Positions 38,298 through 48,418 of a stretch of DNA of 64,000 nt are shown here, piece by piece. The notes beneath the pieces are model-generated. The model worked only from the letters and a program-made list of their open reading frames with translations, had not been told where the DNA came from and did not search any database. The stretch spans positions 4,154,001 to 4,218,000 of the forward strand of contig NZ_LR026975.1 in NCBI RefSeq assembly GCF_900603025.1, in the 5' to 3' direction. Every line of letters begins with the position of its first letter. Position 1 is the first letter of the stretch. The DNA is from Mycolicibacterium hassiacum DSM 44199. GTDB lineage: Bacteria; Actinomycetota; Actinomycetes; Mycobacteriales; Mycobacteriaceae. A program made the position numbers and the translations under genes.

Positions 38298-38696
38298 TCA
38301 GAGCCCGAGGTCGCGCAGGAATTCGGGTTTGTAGGCCTCGAGGATGACGTAGTTCGGGTCCGGCAGCGGCACCTCGGGTGCGTCGTCGGGCACCTGCTGC
38401 CCGCTTTCCGGATCCACCCACTGCTGGGTCGCGGCGTCCCAGCGGCTCACCGTGAACCGCGCGTCGACGTGGTCCTCGGCGACCAGTGCCCGCACGGTGC
38501 GTTCGGCCTCCTGCGCGTCGGCCAGCGTGTGGGTGTAGAGCAGGATGCGGTCGCCGTCGCGGGTGACGGTGACCCGTGAGCCGAGCCGGCGGCGCGCATC
38601 GTCGTCGAGATCGAGCGTGCGCAGCTTCTCCCAGAACGACAGCCGGTGCTCGGGGGTGCCGAGCTCGACCTCAACCTTGAATTCCTCGTCGGCCAT
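38298..38696 (-). CDS. Small conserved protein of unknown function
   Basis: A 132-residue acidic protein without membrane segments. The visible pattern is a compact alpha/beta domain: FKVEVELGTPEHRLSFWEKL, RVTVTRDGDRILLYTHTLADAQ, ARFTVSRWDAATQQWVDP and a Pro/Asp-rich tail ending EAYKPEFLRDLGL. The aspartate- and tryptophan-bearing middle (SRWDAATQQWVDPE) is a common feature of small mycobacterial proteins of this type, but I cannot name a family. The start is ATG 38696; TTG 38705 is possible. It lies 10 bases after recR on the same strand, so it may be co-expressed with ybaB-recR. Confidence 0.7.
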   Translation of the reverse strand: MADEEFKVEVELGTPEHRLSFWEKLRTLDLDDDARRRLGSRVTVTRDGDRILLYTHTLADAQEAERTVRALVAEDHVDARFTVSRWDAATQQWVDPESGQQVPDDAPEVPLPDPNYVILEAYKPEFLRDLGL

Positions 38697-38706
38697 GGCG
38701 GTCAAC

Positions 38707-39318
38707 CTAGGCCATCGCCCGGCGCCCGGCCAACGCCCGCCCGAGGGTCAGCTCGTCGGCGAACTCCAGATCGCCGCCCATCGGCAGCCCGGACGCGATC
38801 CGGCTGACGGTCAGCCCGGGGATGTCGCGCAGCACCCGCATCAGATAGGTCGCGGTCGCCTCCCCCTCGGTGTTCGGGTCGGTGGCGATGATCACCTCGG
38901 ACACCTCGACCCCGTCGACACGTTCCCCGATGCGGGTCAGCAGCTCGCGGATGCGCAGCTGCTCCGGGCCGATCCCCGACAACGGATCCAGCGCGCCGCC
39001 GAGCACGTGGTAGCGGCCGCGGAATTCGCGGGTGCGTTCGATCGCGGCGACGTCCTTGGGTTCCTCCACCACGCACACCAGCGACGCGTCCCGGCGCGGG
39101 TCGGCGCAGATCCGGCAGCGGTCGGCCTCCGAGACGTTGCCGCACACCGAGCAGAACGGCACCCCGTCGCGGACCCGGTTCAGCGCGGCGGTGAGCCGGT
39201 CGATGTCCGGCGGTTCCGCCGAGATCAGGTGAAAGGCGATCCGCTGGGCGCTCTTCGGGCCGATCCCGGGCAGCTTGCCCAGTTCGTCGATGAGATCCTG
39301 AACAGGTCCTTCGAACAA
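38707..39318 (-). CDS. recR: Recombination protein RecR
   Basis: RecR works with RecO/RecF to load RecA on gapped DNA. At 203 residues it matches the family: the helix-hairpin-helix [20 protein letters not shown], the C4 zinc finger [16 protein letters not shown], and a Toprim domain ([26 protein letters not shown]) with its acidic residues. The start ATG 39318 lies directly next to the ybaB stop (39319), so the two are translated together. The same ybaB-recR pair is found in many bacteria. Confidence 0.95.
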   Translation of the reverse strand: MFEGPVQDLIDELGKLPGIGPKSAQRIAFHLISAEPPDIDRLTAALNRVRDGVPFCSVCGNVSEADRCRICADPRRDASLVCVVEEPKDVAAIERTREFRGRYHVLGGALDPLSGIGPEQLRIRELLTRIGERVDGVEVSEVIIATDPNTEGEATATYLMRVLRDIPGLTVSRIASGLPMGGDLEFADELTLGRALAGRRAMA

Positions 39319-39654
39319 CTACATCCCCGGCAGGCCGAGATCACCCATACCGCTGGCCAGCGGGCCGAGCCGGTCGTGGGCCAGGATGGTGACCTGCTTG
39401 GCGGCGTCGGCGATGGCCCCGACGATCAGGTCCTGCAGCGTTTCGACGTCGTTGGGGTCGACCACCTTCGGGTCGATGCGCACCGCGGTCACCTCGCCGC
39501 TGCCCTTCATGGTGACCTGGACCAGCCCGCCGCCGGCCTGACCGTTCACCTCGGCAGCGGCCAGCGCGGCCTGCGCCTCGACCAACCTCTGCTGCACCTG
39601 CTGGGCCTGGGCGAGGAGTGCCGACATATCGGGCTGTCCACTACCGGGTTGCAT
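39319..39654 (-). CDS. YbaB/EbfC family nucleoid-associated protein
   Basis: A 111-residue dimeric DNA-binding protein of the YbaB/EbfC family: a helical N-terminus ([19 protein letters not shown]), the beta-strand core [19 protein letters not shown], and the helix [20 protein letters not shown]. It is thought to bind and bend DNA. It lies immediately upstream of recR and is the usual partner gene. The ATG 39654 has GGGGA nearby. It corresponds to Rv3716c. Confidence 0.92.
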   Translation of the reverse strand: MQPGSGQPDMSALLAQAQQVQQRLVEAQAALAAAEVNGQAGGGLVQVTMKGSGEVTAVRIDPKVVDPNDVETLQDLIVGAIADAAKQVTILAHDRLGPLASGMGDLGLPGM

Positions 39655-39752
39655 GACGGTCCCCTTGCATATTGGTTTCGACTTGGTCTCTGTCGCGCGT
39701 AGGCGGCGGTTCGGCCTTTCAGCCTAGCCGCGCCGTCGCTACCGTGACGCCC

Positions 39753-40553
39753 GTGCCTGCCTGCCTGCGTGTCGGCGCCACCGTCGCCCGGCGCGGTTTC
39801 GCCACGGTGGCCGCCGGAGTGCTGATCGCCGCCCCGACGGTGGTCGCCCCGACCTTCGCCGCACCGCCGGTGTTCGCCGCGCCGCCGGTGCCGGCCGCCC
39901 CGACCACCATCGCCGGCAAGATCGTGTTCCTCGACCCCGGCCACAACGGCACCAACGACGCGTCGATCCACCGCCAGGTGCCGACCGGCCGCGGCGGCAC
40001 CAAGGACTGCCAGGCCAGCGGCACCGCCACCGAGGACGGGTATCCCGAGCACACCTTCGCCTGGGAGACCACGCTGCGCATCCGCCATGCGCTGCACAGC
40101 CTCGGGGTGCGCACGGCGATGTCGCGGGGCAACGACAACGGGGTGGGCCCCTGTGTGGACGAGCGGGCCGCGCTGGCCAACTCGGTGCGCCCGCATGCGA
40201 TCGTGAGCATCCACGCCGACGGCGGTCCGCCGACCGGCCGCGGTTTCCACGTGCTGTACTCGCATCCGCCGCTCAACCAGGCCCAGGCCGGGCCGGCGGT
40301 GCGGTTCGCCCAGATCATGCGTGACCAGTTGCAGGCCGCCGGCCTGGTGCCGGCCACCTACATCGGCAGCAACGGGCTCAATCCGCGCTCCGACATCGCC
40401 GGGCTCAACCTGGCCCAGTACCCGGCGATCCTGGTCGAGCTGGGCAACATGAAGAACCCGGCGGATGCGGCGCTGATGAAGTCCCCGGAGGGACGGCAGA
40501 AGTACGCCGACGCGGTGGTGCGCGGAATCGCCGCGTTCCTGGCGCTGTACTGA
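39753..40553 (+). CDS. Secreted N-acetylmuramoyl-L-alanine amidase
   Basis: A 266-residue zinc amidase (Amidase_3) that cuts the bond between muramic acid and the peptide stem in the cell wall. An N-terminal signal (GFATVAAGVLIAAPTVVAPT) is followed by an Ala/Pro linker. Zinc ligands are in VFLDPGHNGTND (His), YPEHTFAWETTLRI (Glu), IVSIHADGGPP (His), and the catalytic Glu in PAILVELGNMKN. It ends at AALM and VVRGIAAFL, as in Rv3717. The start is GTG 39753; GTG 39744 is also possible. No cell-wall-binding repeats are present. Confidence 0.9.
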   Translation: MPACLRVGATVARRGFATVAAGVLIAAPTVVAPTFAAPPVFAAPPVPAAPTTIAGKIVFLDPGHNGTNDASIHRQVPTGRGGTKDCQASGTATEDGYPEHTFAWETTLRIRHALHSLGVRTAMSRGNDNGVGPCVDERAALANSVRPHAIVSIHADGGPPTGRGFHVLYSHPPLNQAQAGPAVRFAQIMRDQLQAAGLVPATYIGSNGLNPRSDIAGLNLAQYPAILVELGNMKNPADAALMKSPEGRQKYADAVVRGIAAFLALY

Positions 40554-40554
40554 G

Positions 40555-40995
40555 CTAGCGGTTCTCCAGGTGGCGTTTGAGGTTGGCCAGCACCTCGTCG
40601 TAGATCCGGCGCAGCCCCAGCGGGGCGAACGTCTTCTCGAAGAATCCGTTGATGCCGCCGGCGCCCTGCCAGGTGGTCTTGACCGTGACGGTGGCGCCCT
40701 CGCCGGCCGGCGACACCGTCCAGTTGGTGATCATCGAGGAGTTGGCGTCCTTTTCGATCACGGTGTGCCCGGCCACGTCCACCTCGGCGCGCACCTCGCG
40801 CACCCGCGACCGGGTGGCCTGCAGCCGCCAGCCGGCCACCGTGCCCGCGCCCTGTCCGCCCTCGAGCACCTGATAGTCGCGGAAGTGCGGGGAGAGGATC
40901 TTCGGGCGCACCGTCGTGTAGTCGCCCACCGCCGCCAGCACCTCCTCCGGCGCGGCGTTGATCAACACGCTGCTCGATGCGCTGACCTGTCCCAT
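40555..40995 (-). CDS. SRPBCC family protein
   Basis: A 146-residue START/Bet v 1-like fold protein that probably binds a hydrophobic ligand in a deep cavity. Features are ASSSVLINAAPEEVLAAVGD, VAGWRLQATRSRVREV, SSMITNWTVSPAGEG, and the C-terminal long helix GFFEKTFAPLGLRRIYDEVL. The start is ATG 40995 with GAGGGAG about 9 bases before. It matches Rv3718c by position and length. It converges with the amidase (only one base between stops) and diverges from the FAD oxidoreductase gene. Confidence 0.85.
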   Translation of the reverse strand: MGQVSASSSVLINAAPEEVLAAVGDYTTVRPKILSPHFRDYQVLEGGQGAGTVAGWRLQATRSRVREVRAEVDVAGHTVIEKDANSSMITNWTVSPAGEGATVTVKTTWQGAGGINGFFEKTFAPLGLRRIYDEVLANLKRHLENR

Positions 40996-41076
40996 TGGTC
41001 GTGACTCCCTCGGTCGGGGGCGGATGAGCGGTTCGACAAGGTCGCATCGGCCGCGACCGCGGACTAGCGTATATCC

Positions 41077-42465
41077 GTGTCTGTGGCGCAATCCGACGCA
41101 CGTGCCGCCCACGCCGCCGCCGTGCGGCGACTGCTGGCGAGCTATCGGGCGATTCCCCCCGACGCGACCGTCCGGCTGGCGAAACCGACGTCGAACCTGT
41201 TCCGGGCGCGTGCCAAGACCCGGCACAAGGGGCTCGACGTCTCCGGGCTGACCGGCGTCATCGAGGTCGACCCGGACGCCCGCACCGCCGACGTCGCCGG
41301 CATGTGCACCTACGAGGATCTGGTGGCCGCCACGCTGCCCTACGGGCTGAGCCCGCTGGTGGTTCCCCAGCTCAAGACGATCACGCTGGGCGGCGCGGTG
41401 ACCGGGCTGGGCATCGAGTCGGCGTCGTTCCGCAACGGGCTGCCGCACGAGTCGGTGCTGGAGATGGACATCCTCACCGGCGCCGGCGAGGTGGTCACCG
41501 CGTCACCGGACAAACACTCCGACCTGTTCCGGGCGTTTCCGAACTCCTATGGCACGCTTGGCTATTCGGTTCGACTGAAGATCGAGCTGGAACCGGTCAA
41601 ACCGTTCGTCGAGCTGCGCCACCTGCGGTTCAACAGCGTGGCGGCGCTGTTCGAACAGATGGACCGCATCGTGGCGACCGGCCGCTACCACGACACCCCG
41701 GTCGATTACCTCGACGGGGTGGTGTTCGCCGCCGACGAGGGTTATCTGACACTCGGTTTCAAGACGATCAGCCCCGGGCCGGTCAGCGACTACACCGGCA
41801 TGCAGATCTACTACCGGTCCATCCAGCACCCCGGCGAGGACGGCGCGGAGAAACGCGACCGGCTGACCATCCACGACTATCTGTGGCGATGGGACACCGA
41901 CTGGTTCTGGTGTTCCCGGGCGTTCGGGGTGCAGAACCCACGCATCCGGCGGTTCTGGCCGCGGCAGTTCAAGCGCAGCAGCTTCTACTGGAAGTTGATC
42001 TCCTACGATCAGCGGTTCCACATCGCCGACCGGATCGAGCAGCGCAAGGGCCGCCCGCCCCGGGAACGCGTGGTGCAGGACATCGAGGTGCCGATCGAGC
42101 GCGCCACCGAGTTCGTCGAATGGTTCTTGGCCAACATCCCGATCGAACCGATCTGGCTGTGCCCGCTGCGGCTGCGCGACCCAAACGGCTGGCCGCTGTA
42201 CCCGCTGCGGGCGGACCGGACCTATGTCAATGTCGGGTTCTGGTCGTCGGTGCCGGCCGGGCCCACCGAGGGCTACACCAACCGGCTGATCGAACGCAAG
42301 GTCAGCGAGCTCGACGGTCACAAATCGCTGTACTCGGACTCCTACTACACGGCGGAAGAGTTCGATCAGCTGTACGGTGGAGAGACTTACAAGACCGTCA
42401 AAAAAGTATACGACCCGGATTCACGTCTGCTTGACCTGTACGCGAAGGCGGTGCAACGGCGATGA
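41077..42465 (+). CDS. FAD-binding oxidoreductase, DHCR24/DprE1-like
   Basis: A 462-residue flavoprotein with the PCMH-type FAD domain. The FAD region includes TGVIEVDPDARTADVAGMCT, LKTITLGGAVTGLGIESASF and GAGEVVTASPDKHSDLFRAF. The C-terminal part (from about 230) carries the substrate domain and ends in a conserved LYGGETYKTVKKVYDP. The start is GTG 41077. It overlaps the downstream methyltransferase by four bases (ATGA), the same order as Rv3719-Rv3720 and the same type of pairing as the fatty-acid-methylation genes Rv0449c/Rv0447c. It may reduce a methylene intermediate made by its partner; that role is inferred. Confidence 0.85.
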   Translation: MSVAQSDARAAHAAAVRRLLASYRAIPPDATVRLAKPTSNLFRARAKTRHKGLDVSGLTGVIEVDPDARTADVAGMCTYEDLVAATLPYGLSPLVVPQLKTITLGGAVTGLGIESASFRNGLPHESVLEMDILTGAGEVVTASPDKHSDLFRAFPNSYGTLGYSVRLKIELEPVKPFVELRHLRFNSVAALFEQMDRIVATGRYHDTPVDYLDGVVFAADEGYLTLGFKTISPGPVSDYTGMQIYYRSIQHPGEDGAEKRDRLTIHDYLWRWDTDWFWCSRAFGVQNPRIRRFWPRQFKRSSFYWKLISYDQRFHIADRIEQRKGRPPRERVVQDIEVPIERATEFVEWFLANIPIEPIWLCPLRLRDPNGWPLYPLRADRTYVNVGFWSSVPAGPTEGYTNRLIERKVSELDGHKSLYSDSYYTAEEFDQLYGGETYKTVKKVYDPDSRLLDLYAKAVQRR

Positions 42466-43775
42466 CCACGCTCAAGGAATCTTCGGTACGGACACCCAAC
42501 CGCAAATACACGATCGCCGAGATCCTGGAGATCTTCGCCGGTGGCCAACTGCCGTTGAGATTCACCGCATACGACGGCAGCACGGCCGGACCGCAGGACG
42601 CCCAGTACGGCCTGAACCTGCTCACCCCGCGCGGCACCACCTATCTGGCCACCGCGCCCGGCGAGCTCGGCCTGGCCCGCGCCTACATCGCCGGGGATCT
42701 CGAACCGTACGGGGTGCATCCCGGTGACCCCTACGAGTTACTCAAGGCGCTGGCCGACAAGGTGCAGTTCCGTCGGCCGCCGGCGCGGGTGCTGGCCAAT
42801 GTGGTGCGCTCACTGGGCATCGAGCACCTCAAGCCGATCGCCCCGCCCCCGCAGGAGGCGCTGCCGCGCTGGCGGCGCGTCGCGGAAGGCCTGCGGCACA
42901 GCAAGACTCGCGATGCCGAGGCCATCCACCATCACTACGACGTGTCGAACACGTTCTACGAGTACGTGCTCGGCCCGTCGATGACCTACACCTGCGCGTG
43001 CTATCCGCATCCCGAGGCCGGCCTGGAGGAGGCGCAGGAGAACAAGTACCGGCTGGTGTTCGAGAAGCTGCGGCTCAAGCCCGGCGACCGGTTGCTCGAC
43101 ATCGGCTGCGGCTGGGGCGGAATGGTGATGTACGCCGCCAAGCGCGGGGTCAAGGCGATCGGCGTGACGCTGTCGAAGGCGCAGGCCGAGTGGGGGCAGA
43201 AGGCGATCGCCGAACAGGGGCTCGGCGATCTGGCCGAGGTGCGCCACGGCGACTACCGCGATGTAAGGGAGTCGGGCTTCGACGCGGTCTCGTCGATCGG
43301 GCTGACCGAACACGTCGGGGTGCGCAACTACCCGACGTACTTCCGGTTCCTGAAGTCCAAGCTGCGTCCGGGCGGGCTGCTGCTCAACCACTGCATCACC
43401 CGGCCCGACAACCGCAGCCGGGCCACCGCCGGCGGGTTCATCGACCGTTACGTGTTCCCCGACGGTGAGCTCACCGGGTCCGGGCGCATCATCACCGAGG
43501 CGCAGGACGCCGGCCTCGAGGTGATTCACGAGGAGAACCTGCGCAACCACTACGCGCTGACGCTGCGCGACTGGTGCCGCAACCTGGTGGAGCACTGGGA
43601 CGAGGCGGTGGCCGAGGTCGGGCTGCCCACAGCCAAGGTGTGGGGCCTGTACATGGCCGGCTCCCGGTTGGGCTTCGAGACGAATGTCGTTCAGCTGCAC
43701 CAGGTTCTGGCAGTGAAACTGGATTCACACGGCAACGACGGCGGGCTGCCGCTGCGGCCCTGGTGGTCGGCCTGA
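42462..43775 (+). CDS. Cyclopropane-fatty-acid-synthase-like methyltransferase
   Basis: A 437-residue SAM-dependent enzyme of the CFA/mycolic methyltransferase family (UfaA1-like). The N-terminal domain (1-150) leads to HYDVSNTFYEYVLGPSMTY, then the SAM-binding LLDIGCGWGGMVMYAAKRG, VKAIGVTLSKAQAEWGQKA, the conserved SIGLTEHVGVRNYP, and RFLKSKLRPGGLLLNHCI. It adds methyl or methylene groups to unsaturated acyl chains in membrane lipids. Its ATG overlaps the FAD enzyme stop, so both proteins should be made together. Product could be a cyclopropane or a mid-chain methyl branch; the partner suggests the latter. Confidence 0.88.
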   Translation: MTTLKESSVRTPNRKYTIAEILEIFAGGQLPLRFTAYDGSTAGPQDAQYGLNLLTPRGTTYLATAPGELGLARAYIAGDLEPYGVHPGDPYELLKALADKVQFRRPPARVLANVVRSLGIEHLKPIAPPPQEALPRWRRVAEGLRHSKTRDAEAIHHHYDVSNTFYEYVLGPSMTYTCACYPHPEAGLEEAQENKYRLVFEKLRLKPGDRLLDIGCGWGGMVMYAAKRGVKAIGVTLSKAQAEWGQKAIAEQGLGDLAEVRHGDYRDVRESGFDAVSSIGLTEHVGVRNYPTYFRFLKSKLRPGGLLLNHCITRPDNRSRATAGGFIDRYVFPDGELTGSGRIITEAQDAGLEVIHEENLRNHYALTLRDWCRNLVEHWDEAVAEVGLPTAKVWGLYMAGSRLGFETNVVQLHQVLAVKLDSHGNDGGLPLRPWWSA

Positions 43776-43833
43776 CCGGTCGGCCCTGATCGCCGGGTGA
43801 GACCTGAGCGCCGGGGTGCGCCCCGGCCCCGGT

Positions 43834-45798
43834 TCAGCCGTCGATCCGGCGCGCCCCGAGCTCGTTCTGCAGCAGCTCCAGCGCGGCTTCCTCCGGGTCG
43901 CGCGGCGGCGGCGCCTCGGTGGACTCGGCGGCGGCCGCCTCGGCCAGCATCGCCTCCTCGTCGTCCTCGTAGGCCTCGGGTGACGGCGGCTCGTCGGGCG
44001 GCGGTGGCGGTGGCGGCGGTTCCGGGGCCGGCGCCGGGGCGGCCGCCGAGCCGACCTCGCAGCGGATGTTCCAGTCGACGCCCAGCGCGTCCTTGAGCGC
44101 CTCGCGGATGACGTCGGCGTTGCGCGGTTCGGTCAGGCGGCGGGCCAGCGGCGCGGACTCGTGGCTGAGCACCAGCGTGTTGCCCTCGACGGCGCGCACG
44201 ATCGCGCCGGAGAGCATGACCTCGGTGGTGCGGCTGCGCTGCCGGACCTTCTCGCGCACCGTCGACCACATGCTGCGCACCGCCGCGGCGTTCGGCGCAC
44301 CCGGCGCCCCGGCTTGCGCCGGCTGGGTGGGAGCCGACTGAGCGGCGGCCGGCTGGGCCGGTGCCGGCTGGGCTGGATTCTGCCTCGCCGGCTGGGCTGG
44401 ATTCTGCCGCGCCGGCTGGGCTGGGGCCGGACGGGACTCGGGCTGCGGCCGCTGGGTCTGCCGGGGCGCGGGTCGCTCGGCCGCGGGCCGCTGGGGTTCG
44501 GACCGGCGCGGCTGCGGCGGCGCCGGGTCGGCGGCCGGGGCTGAGGCGGCGGGCGGTGTGGCGGGCTGGGCCGGCGCGGCGCTTCGGCGGACGAACTGCT
44601 TCGGCGCCCCCGCCTGCTCCGGCACCGACATGTCCAGCCGGGCCTCGATGCGCTCGATACGCTGCAGCAGCGCCGATTCGGTGTCGCTGGCCGACGGCAG
44701 CAGCAGCCGCGCGCACACCACCTCCAGCAGCAGCCGCGGCGCCGTCGCACCCCGCATCTCCCCCAGCCCGGCGTGCACCACCTCGGCGTAGCGGGTCAGC
44801 GTCGCGGTGCCGATCCGGGCGGCCTGCTCCCGCATCCGCTCCAGCACGTCCTGCGGCCCGTCGACCACCCCGCGCGCGATCGCGTCCGGCACGCACTGCA
44901 GCACGATCAGGTCGCGGAACCGCTCGAGCAGGTCGGTGGCGAACCGGCGCGGATCGTGTCCGGCGTCGACCACCGCCTCGACCGCGCCGAAGAGAGCGGC
45001 CGCGTCCCCGGCGGCCAGCGCGTCGACCGCGTCGTCGATGAGCGCCACATCGGTCGCGCCGAGCAGCGCCAGCGCCCGCGAGTAGGTGATGTGGTTGGCG
45101 CCGTCGGCGGTGGTGTCCGACCCGGCCAGCAGCTGATCGAGCACCGACAGGGTGTCCCGCGGTGAACCGCCGCCGGCCCGGATGACCAGCGGATAGACCG
45201 CGTCGTCGACGGTGACGTTCTCCTGCGCGCAGATCCGCTCCAGCAGCGTGCGCATGGTGCGCGGCGGCAACAACCGGAACGGGTAGTGGTGGGTGCGCGA
45301 CCGGATGGTTGGCAGCACCTTCTCCGGTTCGGTGGTGGCGAACACGAAGATCAGGTGCTCGGGCGGCTCCTCGACGATCTTCAGCAGCGCGTTGAAGCCC
45401 GCGGTGGTGACCATGTGGGCCTCGTCGACGATGAAGATCCGGTACCGCGACTGGGCCGGCGCGAAGAAGGCGCGGTCACGAAGTTCGCGGGTGTCGTCGA
45501 CGCCGCCGTGGCTGGCCGCGTCCAGCTCCACCACATCGACGCTGCCCGGCCCGTTGGGGGCCAGCGCCACACACGACTCGCACTCCCCGCACGGGGTCGG
45601 GGTGGGGCCCTGGGCGCAGTTCAGCGAGCGGGCCAGGATGCGGGCCGACGAGGTCTTGCCGCAGCCGCGCGGGCCGGAGAACAGGTAGGCGTGGTTGATC
45701 CGCCCGGTGCTCAGCGCGACCGACAGCGGTTCGGTGACATGCTCCTGACCGACGACTTCAGCGAACGTCGCGGGCCGGTACTTGCGGTAGAGCGCCAC
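43834..45798 (-). CDS. dnaX: DNA polymerase III gamma/tau subunit
   Basis: The clamp-loader ATPase of the replisome. At 654 residues it has an AAA+ domain with Walker A GPRGCGKTSSARIL, a four-Cys zinc module (CAQGPTPTPCGECESC), Walker B with FIVDEAHMVTTAGFN, sensor ATTEPEKVLPTIRSR and the arginine finger region. A collar domain follows to about 360, then a long Pro/Ala/Gln-rich linker (about 375-500) containing a duplicated QPARQNPA, and the tau-type C-terminal domain (AVRSMWSTVREKVRQRSRTT). Stop at 43834. It matches Rv3721c. No clear slippery heptamer for a gamma product was identified. Confidence 0.95.
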   Translation of the reverse strand: MALYRKYRPATFAEVVGQEHVTEPLSVALSTGRINHAYLFSGPRGCGKTSSARILARSLNCAQGPTPTPCGECESCVALAPNGPGSVDVVELDAASHGGVDDTRELRDRAFFAPAQSRYRIFIVDEAHMVTTAGFNALLKIVEEPPEHLIFVFATTEPEKVLPTIRSRTHHYPFRLLPPRTMRTLLERICAQENVTVDDAVYPLVIRAGGGSPRDTLSVLDQLLAGSDTTADGANHITYSRALALLGATDVALIDDAVDALAAGDAAALFGAVEAVVDAGHDPRRFATDLLERFRDLIVLQCVPDAIARGVVDGPQDVLERMREQAARIGTATLTRYAEVVHAGLGEMRGATAPRLLLEVVCARLLLPSASDTESALLQRIERIEARLDMSVPEQAGAPKQFVRRSAAPAQPATPPAASAPAADPAPPQPRRSEPQRPAAERPAPRQTQRPQPESRPAPAQPARQNPAQPARQNPAQPAPAQPAAAQSAPTQPAQAGAPGAPNAAAVRSMWSTVREKVRQRSRTTEVMLSGAIVRAVEGNTLVLSHESAPLARRLTEPRNADVIREALKDALGVDWNIRCEVGSAAAPAPAPEPPPPPPPPDEPPSPEAYEDDEEAMLAEAAAAESTEAPPPRDPEEAALELLQNELGARRIDG

Positions 45799-45837
45799 GG
45801 TCAGCAGGCTACCGACGTGATCCGACGCCTGACCATC

Positions 45838-47250
<1,413 letters not shown>

Positions 47251-47327
47251 CTAATACCAGGCCGCTGCATTACCACGCCCCCGGTGCGATGGCACGGCCC
47301 GGGTTCGCGGTCCGCTACCATATCGGC

Positions 47328-47413
47328 GGAGGATTCGCCTAGTGGCCTATGGCGCTCGCCTGGAACGCGGGTTGGGTTAATAGCCCTCGCGGGTTCAAAT
47401 CCCGCATCCTCCG
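47328..47413 (+). tRNA. tRNA-Ser (GGA anticodon)
   Basis: An 86-base tRNA with a long variable arm, as serine tRNAs have. The acceptor stem GGAGGAT (47328-47334) pairs with ATCCTCC (47406-47412), followed by discriminator G. The anticodon stem CTCGC/GCGGG holds loop CTGGAAC with anticodon GGA, reading UCC and UCU. The T arm is GCGGGTTCAAATCCCGC. A strong hairpin terminator follows at 47422. Confidence 0.96.
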
Positions 47414-47421
47414 CACTCGGC

Positions 47422-47458
47422 CCGGGGTGCGACCACTCAACACCTGGTCGCACCCCGG
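47422..47458 (+). terminator. Terminator after tRNA-Ser
   Basis: CCGGGGTGCGACCA (47422-47435) and TGGTCGCACCCCGG (47445-47458) form a perfect 14-bp stem with a 9-base loop, ending just before CATTTA. It separates the tRNA transcript from the lucA gene, which begins at 47485. Confidence 0.8.
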
Positions 47459-47484
47459 CCCATTTACCGGCCTCGAGGAGGAGC

Positions 47485-48390
47485 ATGCGGCGCTGGGTCG
47501 CTGTGACATGGCACATCCTGACCGTCGTCATCGCTGCGGCCCTGTATTTCCTGTTCGTCCTGCCCCGCTGGTGGGAGCTGATGGGCGTGACGCCGCACGC
47601 CCTGGGCACCGTGTTGCGCATCGTCTGCGGCGTGCTGATCGGCCTGGCCGCGTTGCCGGTGCTGTTCACCCTGATGCGCACCCGGCGTCCGGAGCTGCGC
47701 ACCCCGCAGCTGGCCCTGACGCTGCGCACCGTGTCGATCGTGCTGCACGTGGTGGCCGGGGTGATCATCGTCGGCACCGCGATCACCGAGATCTGGGTGT
47801 CGCTGGACGCCGCCGGGCAGTGGCTGTTCGGGATCTACGGGGCGGCCGCGGCGATCGCGCTGCTCGGCATCTTCGCCTTCTACCTGGCCGACCTCGCCGA
47901 GCTGCCGCCACCGCCGCCGAAACCGGTCAAGCCGAAGTCGGAGCGGCGGCGGATCCGCCGGCGCCGCGCCGCCAGGACCGAGGAGTCCGGGACCGAATCG
48001 GCCCAGGCAGGCGCCGAGCCGTCCGAGGCCGAGTCCCAGCCGGCCGGGGCCGAGTCCCGGGACACTGGGGCCGAGTCCCAGCCGGCCGGGGCCGAGTCCC
48101 GGGACACCGGGTCCGATGAAGCCTCCTCCGAGGAACCCGGGTCCGACTCCGGCGCCGACTCCGGGTCCGACTCCGGATCCGAATCCGGGGACGCCGGCAC
48201 CGAAGCCGCCACCGAAGCCGACTCTGCCGCCGGGGACACCTCTGCGAAGAGCGCCGCGGACGACTCCGAGCGCGCCGACACCGAGGCGGCGGCGAACGAC
48301 GACGGCGGTGACCGCGGGGACAAGAAGCCGACCCGGCCACGGCGGCGTCGGCGCCGCCGCACCCGAGGCGCAGTGGCCGTCGACGACTGA
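47485..48390 (+). CDS. lucA: LucA-like membrane protein with long acidic repeat-bearing tail
   Basis: In M. tuberculosis LucA (Rv3723) stabilises the Mce1 and Mce4 importers for fatty acids and cholesterol. Here the first 155 residues have four membrane helices (about 8-27, 43-62, 76-98 and 109-130), beginning MRRWVAVTWHILTVVIAAAL. The remaining half is a cytosolic or periplasmic charged tail: a basic stretch KPKSERRRIRRRRAARTEE, then an acidic Asp/Ser/Glu-rich run, then basic RPRRRRRRRTRG. Two exact 14-residue repeats, AESQPAGAESRDTG, lie in the tail. The start ATG 47485 has GGAGGAG. At 301 residues it is longer than I recall for Rv3723. Confidence 0.75.
   Translation: MRRWVAVTWHILTVVIAAALYFLFVLPRWWELMGVTPHALGTVLRIVCGVLIGLAALPVLFTLMRTRRPELRTPQLALTLRTVSIVLHVVAGVIIVGTAITEIWVSLDAAGQWLFGIYGAAAAIALLGIFAFYLADLAELPPPPPKPVKPKSERRRIRRRRAARTEESGTESAQAGAEPSEAESQPAGAESRDTGAESQPAGAESRDTGSDEASSEEPGSDSGADSGSDSGSESGDAGTEAATEADSAAGDTSAKSAADDSERADTEAAANDDGGDRGDKKPTRPRRRRRRRTRGAVAVDD
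48028..48111 (+). repeat. Two 42-bp tandem repeats in the LucA tail
   Basis: Units 48028-48069 and 48070-48111 are identical except for one T/C change (ACTGGG versus ACCGGG). The unit length is a multiple of three, so the protein repeat AESQPAGAESRDTG stays in frame. Copy number could vary between strains. Confidence 0.85.
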
Positions 48391-48418
48391 GTCGGCGGTA
48401 TTCGGGCAGTATGGGCAC

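Noticed and set aside
43834..45798. Programmed frameshift in dnaX for a gamma product
   Set aside because: No clear slippery heptamer plus hairpin was found at the place of the domain boundary.
48028..48111. Tandem repeats as a possible CRISPR array
   Set aside because: Units are contiguous without spacers and code in frame for the LucA tail. No cas genes exist in the window.
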